The notes under the pieces are model-generated. The model made no database searches, had not been told where the DNA came from, and worked only from the letters and a program-made list of their open reading frames with translations. Positions 34,377 to 43,828 of a stretch of DNA of 64,000 nt are shown here, one piece after another. Source of the DNA: Cupriavidus sp. P-10 (lineage in GTDB: Bacteria; Pseudomonadota; Gammaproteobacteria; Burkholderiales; Burkholderiaceae); NCBI RefSeq assembly GCF_003402535.2, contig NZ_AP025170.1, forward strand, positions 310,001 through 374,000, read 5' to 3'. Every line of letters begins with the position of its first letter. Within the stretch, counting starts at the first letter, position 1. Position numbers and translations under genes: made by a program.

Positions 34377-34401
34377 TGTAATGGGCTCGATGCCCATTAC
34401 A
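34377..34401. other. Perfect 10-bp dyad upstream of psiF
   Basis: TGTAATGGGC-TCGAT-GCCCATTACA, located 63 bp upstream of the psiF start. It could be an operator, or a hairpin in the psiF leader. On the minus strand it includes CTGTAAT, one base off a PhoB half-site. Confidence 0.55.
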
Positions 34402-34491
34402 GCACAAAACGGAAGACGTCCCCAGCGCGTTGACGGCGGTGGTCGCCGCCGTTGTAAGCAATTGAAAACGGAGCGCTGATGGCCCCGGCGC

Positions 34492-35463
34492 TCAGAGCAG
34501 GCGGCCCTGGCCGCGCGAGACCGCATCGGCCTGCATCGCGGCGCGCTGGCGGTCCATGAAATCGCGCAGCGTGTCGATGCCACGCAGGCGCAGGATGGTG
34601 TTGCGCACCGCGGCCTCGACCAGCACGGCGAGGTTTCGCCCGGCCGCCACCTGGATCTTGACCATGTGGATCGGCAGGCCCAGCACGTCGAGGTATTGCG
34701 AATCGAGCGGCAGGCGCTCGAACTCGCCGTCGTTGCGGCGCACCAGCTGCACCACCAGCTTGATCTTCATCTTCCGGCGCACCGCGGTCTCGCCGAAGAT
34801 GGTCTTGATGTCGAGCAGGCCCAGGCCGCGCACTTCTAGCAGGTTCTGCAGCAGCGGCGGGCACCGGCCCTCGATGAAGTCCGGCCCCAGGCGTACGAAG
34901 TCAACCGCGTCGTCGGCCACCAGGCCGTGTCCGCGCGATATCAGTTCCAGGCCCAGTTCGCTCTTGCCCAGGCCCGATTCGCCCATGATCAGCACGCCCA
35001 TGCCGAGGATGTCGAGAAACACCCCGTGCATGGTCACGCGCGGCGCGGAGATGCGCGACAGGTACAGGCGCAGGTGGTCAATCACCGCGGCCGACGACAC
35101 CGGCGTGGTGAAGAGCGGCGTCGACGAGCGCGTGCAGCGCAGTTCCAGGTCCGGCGGCGGCTCCATGCCATCGGCCACCACCAGGAAAGGCGGCTCCAGC
35201 AGGATCAGCTCGCCCATCTGGCGCTTGCGGATATCGTCGTCCAGCCGCTGGTAGTAGGTGATTTCGGGCTTGCCGAGCACCTGGATGCGGTTGGGGTGGA
35301 TCAGGTTCAGGTGGCCAACCAGGTCCGCGGCAGAGGTCGCTTCGCGGGCGAATTCCACGTCGAAGGCGCGGTCCGCACCTTCCAGGCCGGCCACCCACGA
35401 GAGTTTGAGGTCGGCTGCGTTGTCGTCGAAGATGGACTGGGAAGTGACGCCGGTGAGTTCCAT
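34492..35463 (-). CDS. hprK: HPr kinase/phosphorylase
   Basis: A 323-residue HprK that phosphorylates and dephosphorylates HPr on serine. The catalytic part starts at residue ~135: [30 protein letters not shown] (Walker A GESGLGKS), DDAVDFVR, and the signature [20 protein letters not shown]. In betaproteobacteria the protein works in an incomplete PTS with EIIA-Ntr, and ptsN is 80 bp upstream. A weak GC hairpin overlaps its stop, followed by TTTT. Confidence 0.95.
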   Translation of the reverse strand: MELTGVTSQSIFDDNAADLKLSWVAGLEGADRAFDVEFAREATSAADLVGHLNLIHPNRIQVLGKPEITYYQRLDDDIRKRQMGELILLEPPFLVVADGMEPPPDLELRCTRSSTPLFTTPVSSAAVIDHLRLYLSRISAPRVTMHGVFLDILGMGVLIMGESGLGKSELGLELISRGHGLVADDAVDFVRLGPDFIEGRCPPLLQNLLEVRGLGLLDIKTIFGETAVRRKMKIKLVVQLVRRNDGEFERLPLDSQYLDVLGLPIHMVKIQVAAGRNLAVLVEAAVRNTILRLRGIDTLRDFMDRQRAAMQADAVSRGQGRLL

Positions 35464-35543
35464 GCGGGTATGACGTGTGGGGCGGTGTGCCAGGCGCTGC
35501 GCCTGTCCGGTCTGTGCCGGCCCGTTCGGGACAGATCAGGGGA

Positions 35544-35999
35544 TCAGGGGTGCCATTCGGTCAGCAGCTGGTGCACGGCTTCGGAAGTGGGCAAGGTCGC
35601 CAGCCCTTCGCGCATGTCGCGGTCTGACAGCAGCTGCGCGATCTCTGACAGGATTTCCAGGTGCTGCTGCGTGGCCTGTTCCGGCACCAGCAGGAAAATC
35701 AGCAGCGACACCGGCTTGCCGTCAGGCGATTCGAACGGGATCGGCTCGGCCAGGCGCATGAAGGCGGCCAGCGGCTGCTTCAGGCCCTTGATGCGTCCGT
35801 GCGGGATCGCCACGCCGGCGCCGAGTCCGGTGGAACCCAGCGACTCGCGCGCGAACAGGTTGTCCGTCACGATGGCGCGCGCCACGCCATGGTTGTTCTC
35901 GAAGAGGAGCCCGGCCTGCTCGAACACACGCTTCTTGCTGGTGACGCTGACGTCGAGAGTGATGTTGCCGGGTGGCAGCAATTTGGCCAAACGATTCAT
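35544..35999 (-). CDS. ptsN: Nitrogen-regulatory PTS protein EIIA-Ntr
   Basis: A 151-residue EIIA domain of the fructose/mannitol class. The phosphorylated His is in GAGVAIPHGRIKG. It is the output of the nitrogen PTS and in other proteobacteria affects K+ transport, sigma-54 genes and cell envelope control. It forms a unit with hprK. A perfect -10 TATAAT lies about 100 bases upstream. Confidence 0.95.
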   Translation of the reverse strand: MNRLAKLLPPGNITLDVSVTSKKRVFEQAGLLFENNHGVARAIVTDNLFARESLGSTGLGAGVAIPHGRIKGLKQPLAAFMRLAEPIPFESPDGKPVSLLIFLLVPEQATQQHLEILSEIAQLLSDRDMREGLATLPTSEAVHQLLTEWHP

Positions 36000-36294
36000 G
36001 GGCGATGCGCAGGATTTCAGTTAGCGGGCGGATCCGCCGTTCCGCCGGGCAGTGGATGGCTCAGAGGCAGCGGATCACCGGCAGCGCCGAGGCGTCCGGC
36101 CATTATAGAGCAGCGGCCTCCCTGTGATTGTGCACCGCAGCGCTGCGCCCGTGTGGGTCCGCACCGTAACCGGGCGCGGGGCAGAATGCGGCGCTGCATG
36201 TATGGCGCAGCATACACCTTGCTGCGGCCGTTGCGAACACTCCGTCTCAAACGGGTGACAGCCCTTTGCGCACGCGCCACAGCGCTGCAGGCGC
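36000..36294 (-). promoter_or_regulatory. ptsN upstream region with a -10 TATAAT and a TGTATG dyad
   Basis: This gap between ptsN and hpf has no gene. On the minus strand TATAAT (36102-36107) is a full -10 match; its -35 (about CAATCA) is poor. Further upstream TGTATG-N6-CATACA (36199-36216) is a perfect 6-bp dyad of unknown meaning. Confidence 0.5.
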
Positions 36295-36318
36295 AAAAAA
36301 GCCGCGCAAATGCGCGGC
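36295..36318 (-). terminator. Terminator after hpf
   Basis: GCCGCGC (36301-36307) / GCGCGGC (36312-36318) with loop AAAT and six T on the minus strand. It closes the lpt-rpoN-hpf transcript and makes ptsN-hprK depend on its own promoter. Confidence 0.88.
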
Positions 36319-36369
36319 TTGCCTGTTTTGTCTTGATTCAGCAGCCCTCTGTGGGGCCACCGGGCACGG

Positions 36370-36720
36370 TCATTGCTGCATCTGCGCTGCGGCCATCTGG
36401 TACTTGACCGCTTCGCGGTCGTGGCCCTGCACGCGGTCCTTGTAGCGGAGTACCTGACGGTCTAGCTTGTCGACGAGTGCGTCGATCGCTGCATACAGGT
36501 CTTCATGATGCGCTTCAACGAAGATGTCCTTGCCCCTGAGATGTAGATTGATTTCCGCGTATTGCCGACGGTCCTTTTCCTTGTGGTTGTCGACAGAGAG
36601 CAGCACGCTAACGCCAATGACCTGATCGAAATGCCTGACGATTCGCTCCAGCTTCGTTTCCACGTACTCACGCAACGGCGGCGTGATGTCCAGGTGGTGT
36701 CCACTGATCTTGAAGTTCAT
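36370..36720 (-). CDS. hpf: Ribosome hibernation promoting factor (sigma-54 modulation protein)
   Basis: A 116-residue HPF/YfiA-family protein: [68 protein letters not shown]-type basic end. It binds the 30S decoding region in stationary phase. It is just 48 bp downstream of rpoN, the position that gave the older name sigma-54 modulation protein. Confidence 0.94.
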   Translation of the reverse strand: MNFKISGHHLDITPPLREYVETKLERIVRHFDQVIGVSVLLSVDNHKEKDRRQYAEINLHLRGKDIFVEAHHEDLYAAIDALVDKLDRQVLRYKDRVQGHDREAVKYQMAAAQMQQ

Positions 36721-36768
36721 AGCGCTTCTCCTTCTGAAAGAGCCTCACCAGGCAGGCGGTGGGCTCGG

Positions 36769-38247
36769 CTACAAAGACTTGCGGAGATTCACTGCGGGGA
36801 TCTTCAGGGCTTCGCGATATTTGGCAACGGTGCGGCGTGCGACAACGAAGCCTTGCTCACCCAGCAGTTCGGCGATGCGACTGTCGGAAAGGGGATTCCT
36901 CGGGTCTTCGGCTCCTATCAGTTGCTTGATCAAGGCGCGGATGGCCGTTGATGAAGCCGCGCCACCGGTTTCGGTGGACACGTGGCTGCCGAAGAAGTAC
37001 TTCAGTTCGAAAGTACCCATCGGCGTTGCCATGTATTTATTGGTCGTCACCCGGGAGATGGTTGACTCGTGTAATCCCAGTGTATCGGCAATCTCCCGCA
37101 AAACCAAGGGGCGCATGGCGATTTCGCCGTGCGTGAAAAAGTTCTTTTGACGCTCGACAATGGCCTGCGAGACACGCAGGATCGTGTCGAACCTTTGCTG
37201 GATATTCTTGATCAGCCAGCGTGCCTCCTGCAGCTTCTGCTGCAGGCCAGCGGTACCTGACTCTCCCTTCGCGCCGCGCAGGATCTGCGCGTACATGTCG
37301 TTGATGCGCAGCCTCGGCATCACATCCGGATTGAGTTGCGCGATCCAGCCGCCGCCGCTCTTGCGCACGAACACATCGGGCACGACGAAGTCGGCTTCGG
37401 GGCGGCTGTACGCGTGGCCCGGGTAAGGTGCCAGCGAGCGGATCAATTCGTGCGCGGCCTTGAGTGCTGGCTCGTCTACCTGCAGCGCTTTCTTCAGGCG
37501 CGTGTAGTCGCGCACTGCCAGCAGTTCCAGGTGGTTATGCACGATGTTCAGCGCCAGCTCGCGCTGCGGGTGCTTCAGCCGGCGCAACTGCAGGCCGAGG
37601 CACTCGGCGGCATTGCGCGCGCCCACGCCAGGCGGGTCGAAGCTCTGCAGCAGCGTCAGCATGGCCTGCACTTCGTCGATCTCGAACTCGAGTTCTTCGG
37701 GCAGTTCTGCGCAGATTTCTTCGAGTGAGGCGCTGAGGTAGCCGTCGTCGTCGAGTGATTCGATCAGGAAGATGGCAAGGCCCTTGTCGCGCACCGAAAT
37801 CTTCAGCGGCGTCAGCTGTTCCATCAGGTATTCGCGCAGCGTGGGCTCGGCCTCGCGCAGCTGCATCGGCGTCTTCTCGTCTTCGTCGCCTTGCGGGCGG
37901 CGCGCGAAGTCGTCCAGGCTCCAGTCGCCGCCATAGTCATCGCCGCTGTTGCTGTCGCCGTAGCTGTCGTCGTCGCCCGCGCCATCGGCGCGCGCCTCGC
38001 CGTTGCCTTGCGGTTCGGCTGGTGCCGGGGCCGGCGCGCTCTGCAAGTTGACCGAACCATCGGCAGCCACGCGCAGCGGGCTTTCGATCCAGTCGTTCTC
38101 GCGTTCGAGCAGCGGGTTTTCCGTGAGCGCCTGTTCGACTTCCTGCTGCAGTTCCAGCGTCGACAGCTGCAACAGCCTGATCGACTGCTGCAGTTGCGGC
38201 GTCAGTGCCAGGTGCTGGGAGAGGCGGAGCTGTAGCGACGGTTTCAT
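36769..38247 (-). CDS. rpoN: RNA polymerase sigma-54 factor
   Basis: A 492-residue RpoN. Region I is Gln/Leu-rich ([30 protein letters not shown]). Region II is acidic and here contains a repetitive Asp/Gly/Ser stretch (around residues 85-115). The C-terminal RpoN box [10 protein letters not shown] is intact. It needs enhancer-binding proteins such as NtrC. Sigma-54 type promoters are found in this same window in front of nasT and nrtA. Confidence 0.96.
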   Translation of the reverse strand: MKPSLQLRLSQHLALTPQLQQSIRLLQLSTLELQQEVEQALTENPLLERENDWIESPLRVAADGSVNLQSAPAPAPAEPQGNGEARADGAGDDDSYGDSNSGDDYGGDWSLDDFARRPQGDEDEKTPMQLREAEPTLREYLMEQLTPLKISVRDKGLAIFLIESLDDDGYLSASLEEICAELPEELEFEIDEVQAMLTLLQSFDPPGVGARNAAECLGLQLRRLKHPQRELALNIVHNHLELLAVRDYTRLKKALQVDEPALKAAHELIRSLAPYPGHAYSRPEADFVVPDVFVRKSGGGWIAQLNPDVMPRLRINDMYAQILRGAKGESGTAGLQQKLQEARWLIKNIQQRFDTILRVSQAIVERQKNFFTHGEIAMRPLVLREIADTLGLHESTISRVTTNKYMATPMGTFELKYFFGSHVSTETGGAASSTAIRALIKQLIGAEDPRNPLSDSRIAELLGEQGFVVARRTVAKYREALKIPAVNLRKSL

Positions 38248-38373
38248 GCGACCTATTTTATGCGCATCTTTCCGTTGTTGGAACGGAAATTGCTATCGAT
38301 GTCGCGGCTTGATCGACGCCGGCAGTGGGCTGGCCCATATGCAGATCATGGGGCCGAAAGCAGGGAGAATCAA

Positions 38374-38397
38374 TGGCCTGCCGCAGCGGGCAGGCCA
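38374..38397. other. Hairpin between lptB and rpoN
   Basis: TGGCCTGCC (38374-38382) / GGCAGGCCA (38389-38397), 6-base loop, 5 bp after the lptB stop. There is no T tract. It may partly attenuate the transcript, or stabilise the 3' end of the lpt message, before rpoN. Confidence 0.5.
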
Positions 38398-38402
38398 GTA
38401 CA

Positions 38403-39203
38403 TCACATGCGGAAGTTCTCGCCCAGGTAGACGCGCCGCACCGATTCGTTGGCGATGATCTCCTCGGGCTGGCCCGCGGCCAGCACCGTGCCTTCGCTGA
38501 TGATGTAGGCGTGGTCGCAGATGCCAAGGGTCTCGCGCACGTTGTGGTCGGTGATCAGCACGCCGATATTGCGCGCCTTCAGGAAGCTCACGATGCGCTG
38601 GATTTCGCCCACTGCGATCGGATCCACGCCGGCGAACGGTTCGTCCAGCAGGATGAAGCGCGGCGACGATGCCAGCGCGCGCGCGATTTCCACGCGGCGG
38701 CGTTCGCCGCCGGACAGCGACAGCGCCGGGTTGTTGCGCAGGTGCGCGATCTGCAGGTCGTCGAGCAGCGCGTCGAGCCTGCGTTCGATCTCGGCCTTGG
38801 CCAGCGGCTTGCCGTTCTCCACCTGCAGTTCCAGCACCGCGCGGATGTTCTCCTCGACGTTGAGCTTGCGGAAGACCGACGCTTCCTGCGGCAGGTAGGA
38901 CAGGCCCATGCGCGCGCGCTCGTGGATCGGCAGGCCGCTGATATGGTCGCCGTCGAGCACGATATCGCCCTCGTCCAGGTTCACCAGCCCCACGATCATG
39001 TAGAACGAGGTGGTCTTGCCCGCGCCGTTGGGGCCGAGCAGGCCGACCACTTCGCCACTCTTCACGTCCAGCGAGACATCCTTGACCACGGTGCGCGAGC
39101 CGTAGCGCTTTTTCAGGTGGCGCACGACCAGCGTGCTGCCGCCTTCGAGGACGGCCGTGGCTTGGACGGAAGGCTTTTCGGCGATGGTGGCGGTATCGGT
39201 CAT
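38403..39203 (-). CDS. lptB: LPS export ABC transporter ATPase LptB
   Basis: A 266-residue ATPase that powers LPS extraction with LptFG. Walker A is GPNGAGKTT, the Q-loop region is YLPQEASVFRKL, the signature is LSGGERRRVEIARAL, Walker B is FILLDEPFAGVDPI, and the switch His is in VLITDHNVRETL. The start ATG 39203 is preferred over GTG 39209. It follows lptA by 53 bp. Confidence 0.95.
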   Translation of the reverse strand: MTDTATIAEKPSVQATAVLEGGSTLVVRHLKKRYGSRTVVKDVSLDVKSGEVVGLLGPNGAGKTTSFYMIVGLVNLDEGDIVLDGDHISGLPIHERARMGLSYLPQEASVFRKLNVEENIRAVLELQVENGKPLAKAEIERRLDALLDDLQIAHLRNNPALSLSGGERRRVEIARALASSPRFILLDEPFAGVDPIAVGEIQRIVSFLKARNIGVLITDHNVRETLGICDHAYIISEGTVLAAGQPEEIIANESVRRVYLGENFRM

Positions 39204-39256
39204 TGGCACAGTCTGGCGTTCAGCGTTTCAGGCGAGGAAGCGGTCCCGGCCCGGCG

Positions 39257-39904
39257 TCAGGGTTTGTTGGCGGGCGCGGGCGCCGGCTTCAGGTCCAGCG
39301 GCGAGCCGCTGCCCGAACCCTGCGCATTCGGGTCCTGCCGCGGCGACAGCACCGCGCGCACGCGGCCCGACGGATTGGCGGCCGAGGTATTGTCGCCGCC
39401 GCCGGCAGCCGTGTAGAACTCCTTGCGGCTGTCGTAGGTCAGCACCGCGCCGCGGATTTCGTCGAGCATCTTGGCGCCCTGCAGGCGCGCCATGCGCGCG
39501 TGGCCGATCAGCTTGGACAGTTCCTGCTTGCCGTCGTATTCGATGCGGTCGCCCCAGCCGTCGATGTATTCGTCGACGCCTTCGCGCTTCTGCCGGATGT
39601 AGGCCTGCTTGCCGGCCTTGGCGGTGGCCACCGCGAACTGGTAGCCCTCGGGATCGGTGCGCAGCTCGGCCGCATCTGACTTCAGGACCATCGTGCCCTT
39701 GGTCAGCACCACGTTGCCGGTCAGCGTATAGATCTGCTTGACGTCGTCGTAGCTGGCGTTGTCGGCCTCCAGCACCATCGGCTTGTCGCGGTCCGCGCGC
39801 TCTGCCAGCGCGGGCTGGGCCAGCAGCAGGCCGAGGGCCGTGGCCGTGGCGAGCAGGGCCTGGGCGGCGTGTCGACGGGACGAAGTCGTCAGGGAAGCGG
39901 TCAT
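39257..39904 (-). CDS. lptA: LPS transport periplasmic protein LptA
   Basis: A 215-residue periplasmic bridge protein with a signal peptide ending QPALA. The OstA/LptA core is DKPMVLEADNASYDDVKQIYTLTGNVVLTKGTMVLKSD. The C-terminal tail is Pro/Ala-rich and longer than in E. coli. It oligomerises between LptC and LptD. The gap to lptC (138 bp) is larger than expected and holds a tandem repeat. Confidence 0.92.
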   Translation of the reverse strand: MTASLTTSSRRHAAQALLATATALGLLLAQPALAERADRDKPMVLEADNASYDDVKQIYTLTGNVVLTKGTMVLKSDAAELRTDPEGYQFAVATAKAGKQAYIRQKREGVDEYIDGWGDRIEYDGKQELSKLIGHARMARLQGAKMLDEIRGAVLTYDSRKEFYTAAGGGDNTSAANPSGRVRAVLSPRQDPNAQGSGSGSPLDLKPAPAPANKP

Positions 39905-39932
39905 GTTGGCAGCAGTGGCTAGAGGGCGTGTT

Positions 39933-39986
39933 GGTGCGGGTGGTGCGGGTGGTGCGGGTGGTGCGGGTGGTGCTGGTCGTGCGGGC
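39933..39986. repeat. 9-bp tandem repeat between lptC and lptA
   Basis: Four perfect copies of GGTGCGGGT (39933-39968), followed by two degenerate copies (GGTGCTGGT, CGTGCGGGC). It lies 29-82 bp upstream of the lptA start. Confidence 0.92.
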
Positions 39987-40042
39987 AGGCAGGGCGCGCA
40001 GCGGCATTGCCGGCGGCCGGCCGCGTGGCCGCGCGGACCGGG

Positions 40043-40672
40043 TCAGGGCCCCGGCGTACGGCCCGGGGACGGCCCGGTGACGATGGTGCCGCGTACATTG
40101 CCGAGCAATTGTACTTCGCGGGTGACGTTGTTGAAGATCAGCCCGTTCGCGGTCATCACCGAAGGGCCGCGCGTCAGCTTCACCGGTTTGTCGGTCTTGA
40201 CGATGTCGTCGTTGACCAGCAGCTGGAAATAGCTCGACGCGGCGGTCAGCTGCGGATCCTTGGACGGATCGACACCCTGCTGGCGCAGGATATGACCGTT
40301 GCCATACAGGTCGATCACCGAGCCTTCGGCGTTCATGTGCCCGATGTCGGCCCGCGCCGTCACTGGTGGGCGGTCGGGTTCATAGGCGCGCAGCGCGGGA
40401 CGCGTGACCTCGTAGGTCTGGTCGTCCTCGAAGTGGACCATGCGGTCGCCGGTGAAGCGGATCTTGGTGCTGCCATCCTGTGCCAGTTCCGTGGCCGAGA
40501 AACGGTCCATGAAATAGTCCGGCTCGTGCTTCTTGGTGGCCTGCGTATCCTGGCTTTCCTTGGGCGAGTTGATCTGCACCAGCCAGAAAGTGCTGCCAGC
40601 GACGATGGCCATCAGCAGCAGCGGCAGCAGCCGCATGACGATGCCGCTGAGGGAGGCGATGAGTGCCTGCAT
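40043..40672 (-). CDS. lptC: LPS export protein LptC
   Basis: A 209-residue bitopic inner-membrane protein: one N-terminal helix (MRLLPLLLMAIVAGSTFWLV), then an OstA-like periplasmic domain (PDYFMDRFSATELAQDGSTKIRFTGDRMVHFEDD). It accepts LPS from LptB2FG and passes it to LptA. It directly follows kdsD (22 bp); in many relatives kdsC sits between the two. Confidence 0.9.
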   Translation of the reverse strand: MQALIASLSGIVMRLLPLLLMAIVAGSTFWLVQINSPKESQDTQATKKHEPDYFMDRFSATELAQDGSTKIRFTGDRMVHFEDDQTYEVTRPALRAYEPDRPPVTARADIGHMNAEGSVIDLYGNGHILRQQGVDPSKDPQLTAASSYFQLLVNDDIVKTDKPVKLTRGPSVMTANGLIFNNVTREVQLLGNVRGTIVTGPSPGRTPGP

Positions 40673-40694
40673 GGTGTGCTTGTCCGCGCCCCGT

Positions 40695-41678
40695 TCAGAT
40701 GACCTTGGCGCGGGTCAGGTCGTGGATATGCAGCGCGCCGACCAGGCGCCCGTCGTCGTCGACCACCAGCAGCTGGTTGATGCGGTTGGCTTCCATGACC
40801 TGCACTGCCTCGACCGCAAGCTGGTTCTGGTTGACCACATGCGGGTTGTGGTGCATGACGTCGCCGATGGGAACGGTCTTCCAGTCGCGCGGGGTTTCCA
40901 GCAGGCGGCGCAGGTCGCCGTCGGTGAAGACGCCGATGGCATGGCCGTCGGGATCGACCACCGCGGTCATGGCCATGCCCTTGCGCGTGATTTCCATCAG
41001 CGCCTGGGCCAGCGGGGTGTTTTCCCGGACTTCGGGCACCGCATTGCCGCTGCGCATGACGTCGCGCACATGGGTCAGCAGCTTGCGCCCAAGCGCGCCG
41101 CCCGGGTGCGAGCGGGCAAAGTCTTCCTCGCCGAAGCCGCGCGCGTCCAGCACCGCCACCGCCAGCGCATCGCCCAGCGCCAGCGCGGCGGTGGTGCTTG
41201 CCGTCGGCGCCAGGTTCAGCGGGCAGGCTTCTTTTTCCACGCCCGCGTCGAGGTGCGCGTCAGCCAGCTTGGCGAGGTTCGATTCAGGATTGCCGGTGAC
41301 CGAGATCAGCCGCGCGCCGATGCGCTTGACGATCGGGATGATCGACAGCAGCTCGCCGGTCTCGCCGGAATTGGAAAACGCGACCAGCACGTCGTCGCGC
41401 GTGACCATGCCCAGGTCGCCGTGGCTGGCCTCGGCCGGATGCACGAAGAACGCCGGGGTGCCGGTGGAGGCCAGCGTGGCCGCCACCTTGCGCCCGATAT
41501 GGCCGGACTTGCCGATGCCGGAGACCACCACGCGCCCATTGCATTGCAGAATCATCTGCACGGCGTGGGCAAAGTCGTCGGTCAGGCGGCCGGAAAGTGC
41601 GGAAACCGCATCGGCTTCGGTCTGGAGGGTATCGCGGGCAAGGCGGAGTGCTCGATCCGCATCGAAATTGGCTATCAT
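40695..41678 (-). CDS. kdsD: Arabinose-5-phosphate isomerase
   Basis: A 327-residue KdsD/KpsF protein making D-arabinose 5-phosphate for KDO. The SIS domain has VVVSGIGKSGHIGRKVAATLASTGTPAFFVHPAEASHGDLG and FSNSGETGELL. Two CBS domains fill residues about 200-327. The start ATG 41678 is divergent from the Kef gene, 151 bp away. It heads the lptC-lptA-lptB-rpoN-hpf transcript. Confidence 0.94.
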   Translation of the reverse strand: MIANFDADRALRLARDTLQTEADAVSALSGRLTDDFAHAVQMILQCNGRVVVSGIGKSGHIGRKVAATLASTGTPAFFVHPAEASHGDLGMVTRDDVLVAFSNSGETGELLSIIPIVKRIGARLISVTGNPESNLAKLADAHLDAGVEKEACPLNLAPTASTTAALALGDALAVAVLDARGFGEEDFARSHPGGALGRKLLTHVRDVMRSGNAVPEVRENTPLAQALMEITRKGMAMTAVVDPDGHAIGVFTDGDLRRLLETPRDWKTVPIGDVMHHNPHVVNQNQLAVEAVQVMEANRINQLLVVDDDGRLVGALHIHDLTRAKVI

Positions 41679-41829
41679 GGCGTCGAAGTATACCAACGAA
41701 TGCGACGTCGCCCGGGGCTGGCTCCATGTGCCCCCGGGTGCCCGCCGCATCGCCGCGCTTGCCAAGTTTCCCCGGCAGGGTGCCCGTGCCGGGTCGGACG
41801 CGCGCCTGGCCGGTCACCCGACCATCTTG

Positions 41830-43809
41830 ATGCACTCACCGCTGGAACTGACCCTGGTGCTGCTGGCCGCTGCCGTCTTCGGCGTGGTCGCTTTCCGCAT
41901 GCTGCAGCTGCCGCCGATGCTTGGCTACCTCGCCGTGGGCATCCTGATCGGCCCGCATGCGCTGGGGCTGGCCAGCGACACCGCGCAGACCAAGTACCTG
42001 GCCGAGTTCGGCGTGGTGTTCCTGATGTTCTCGATCGGGCTGGAGTTCAGCCTGACCAAGCTACGCTCGATGAAGCGCCTGGTGTTCGGGCTGGGCGGCT
42101 CGCAGGTGGTGCTGTCGATGCTGGCGGTGGTGCCGGCCAGCTGGGCCTTCAACTGGCTGTTCCCGCTGTCGTGGCAGGCCTCGGTGGCGCTGGGCGGGGC
42201 GCTGGCGATGTCGTCCACGGCGATCGTCTCCAAGATGCTGTCCGAGCGCATGGAGCTGGAAAGCGAGCACGGGCGCAATATCATCAGCATCCTGCTGTTC
42301 CAGGACCTGGCGGTGGTGCCGCTGCTGATCGTGATCCCGGCGCTGTCGCGCGATCCCGGCGACCTGGTGGTGGCGCTGGGGATGGCCACGGTCAAGATCG
42401 TGGTGGCGCTGGGCGCGATCTTCTTCCTCGGCCAGCGCCTGATGAGCCGCTGGTTCCACATCGTCGCGGCGCGCCGCTCGCAGGAACTGTTCATGCTGAA
42501 CCTGCTGCTGGTGACGCTGGGCATGGCGGCGCTGACCGAGCGGCTGGGCCTGTCGATGGCGCTGGGCGCGTTCATGGCTGGCATGCTGATCTCCGAGACG
42601 CCGTACCGCCACCAGGTGGAAGAAGACATCAAGCCGTTCCGCGACGTGCTGCTGGGGCTGTTCTTCGTCACCATCGGCATGCTGCTCAATATCCGAGTAG
42701 TGCTGGACCACCTGTGGCTGGTGCTGGCCCTGCTGGTGGTGCCGATCGTGTTCAAGCTGGTGCTGATCGCGGTGCTGGCGCGGCTGTTCGGTTCGCGCCA
42801 GGGCGTGGCGATCCGTACCGGCCTGGGGCTGGCGCAGGCCGGCGAATTCGGCTTCGTGCTGCTGAACCAGATCGACGGCCTGAACCTGGTTGACCCGGTG
42901 CTGATCCAGGTGATCCTGGCCTCGATGCTGCTGTCGATGCTGGCCGCGCCGTTCCTGATCCAGTACAGCGACGCCATCGTGCTGCGCTTTGCCGCCAACG
43001 AATGGCTGATGCAGTCGCTGAACATGACCCGCATCGCCGCGCAGAGCCTGCAGACGGAAAAGCACGCCATCATCTGCGGCTTCGGCCGCAGCGGGCAGAA
43101 CCTGGCACACATGATGGAGCGCGAGGGCATCACCTATGTCGCGCTCGACCTGGACCCCGACCGCGTGCGCGAAGCCGCCGCCGCCGGCGACACCGTGGTC
43201 TACGGCGATGCCGGCCGGCGCGAGGCGCTGATCGCCGCTGGTCTCCACCGCGCCGCGGCGCTGATCATCACCTACGCCAACACGCCGTCGGCGCTCAAGG
43301 TGCTGCACCACGTGCAGGAGCTGGCGCCGGCGCTGCCGGTGATCGTGCGCACCGTCGACGATTCGGAACTGGATATCCTGCAGAAGGCGGGCGCCACCGA
43401 GGTGGTGCCCGAGATCATCGAGGGCAGCCTGATGCTGGCCTCGCACGCGCTGGTGCTGCTGGGCGTGCCGATGCGGCATGTGCTGCGCGGCGTGCAGGAG
43501 GCGCGCGACGCGCGCTACAGCCTGCTGCGAGGCTACTTCCACGGCCGCGACGACGATGAAGACATGGTCGAGCGCGATTCGGTGCGGCTCCATTCCGTGT
43601 CGCTGGGGCCGCAGTCCACCGCGGTCGGGCGGCGCCTGGGCATGCTCGGGCTGGAGCGGATCGGCGTGGAAGTGACCGCGGTGCGCCGGCGCGGCATCCG
43701 CGCCTTCGATCCGGAGCCCGAGACCGTGCTGGAACCGGGCGATATCGTCGTGCTGCGCGGCCAGCCGGAAGCGCTGGAAGCCGCCGAGACACGGATCCTG
43801 AACGGCTAG
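41830..43809 (+). CDS. Kef-type K+/H+ antiporter
   Basis: A 659-residue monovalent cation:proton antiporter-2 protein. The first 390 residues are about 12 helices of the Na+/H+ exchanger fold. A TrkA-N/RCK domain follows (HAIICGFGRSGQNLAHMMEREG, Rossmann GFGRSG). A TrkA-C domain forms the C-terminus (EPGDIVVLRGQPEALEAAE). Potassium efflux under electrophile or osmotic stress is the likely role. The frame is open far upstream, but the part before ATG 41830 is the reverse of kdsD and is not protein-like. Confidence 0.9.
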   Translation: MHSPLELTLVLLAAAVFGVVAFRMLQLPPMLGYLAVGILIGPHALGLASDTAQTKYLAEFGVVFLMFSIGLEFSLTKLRSMKRLVFGLGGSQVVLSMLAVVPASWAFNWLFPLSWQASVALGGALAMSSTAIVSKMLSERMELESEHGRNIISILLFQDLAVVPLLIVIPALSRDPGDLVVALGMATVKIVVALGAIFFLGQRLMSRWFHIVAARRSQELFMLNLLLVTLGMAALTERLGLSMALGAFMAGMLISETPYRHQVEEDIKPFRDVLLGLFFVTIGMLLNIRVVLDHLWLVLALLVVPIVFKLVLIAVLARLFGSRQGVAIRTGLGLAQAGEFGFVLLNQIDGLNLVDPVLIQVILASMLLSMLAAPFLIQYSDAIVLRFAANEWLMQSLNMTRIAAQSLQTEKHAIICGFGRSGQNLAHMMEREGITYVALDLDPDRVREAAAAGDTVVYGDAGRREALIAAGLHRAAALIITYANTPSALKVLHHVQELAPALPVIVRTVDDSELDILQKAGATEVVPEIIEGSLMLASHALVLLGVPMRHVLRGVQEARDARYSLLRGYFHGRDDDEDMVERDSVRLHSVSLGPQSTAVGRRLGMLGLERIGVEVTAVRRRGIRAFDPEPETVLEPGDIVVLRGQPEALEAAETRILNG

Positions 43810-43828
43810 CCACCGTGCGGGGCGCCTG

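Noticed and set aside
40663..41829. In-frame 5' extension of the Kef gene through the kdsD region
   Set aside because: The extension reads the antisense of kdsD, is Ser/Arg-rich, and the antiporter fold starts at ATG 41830.
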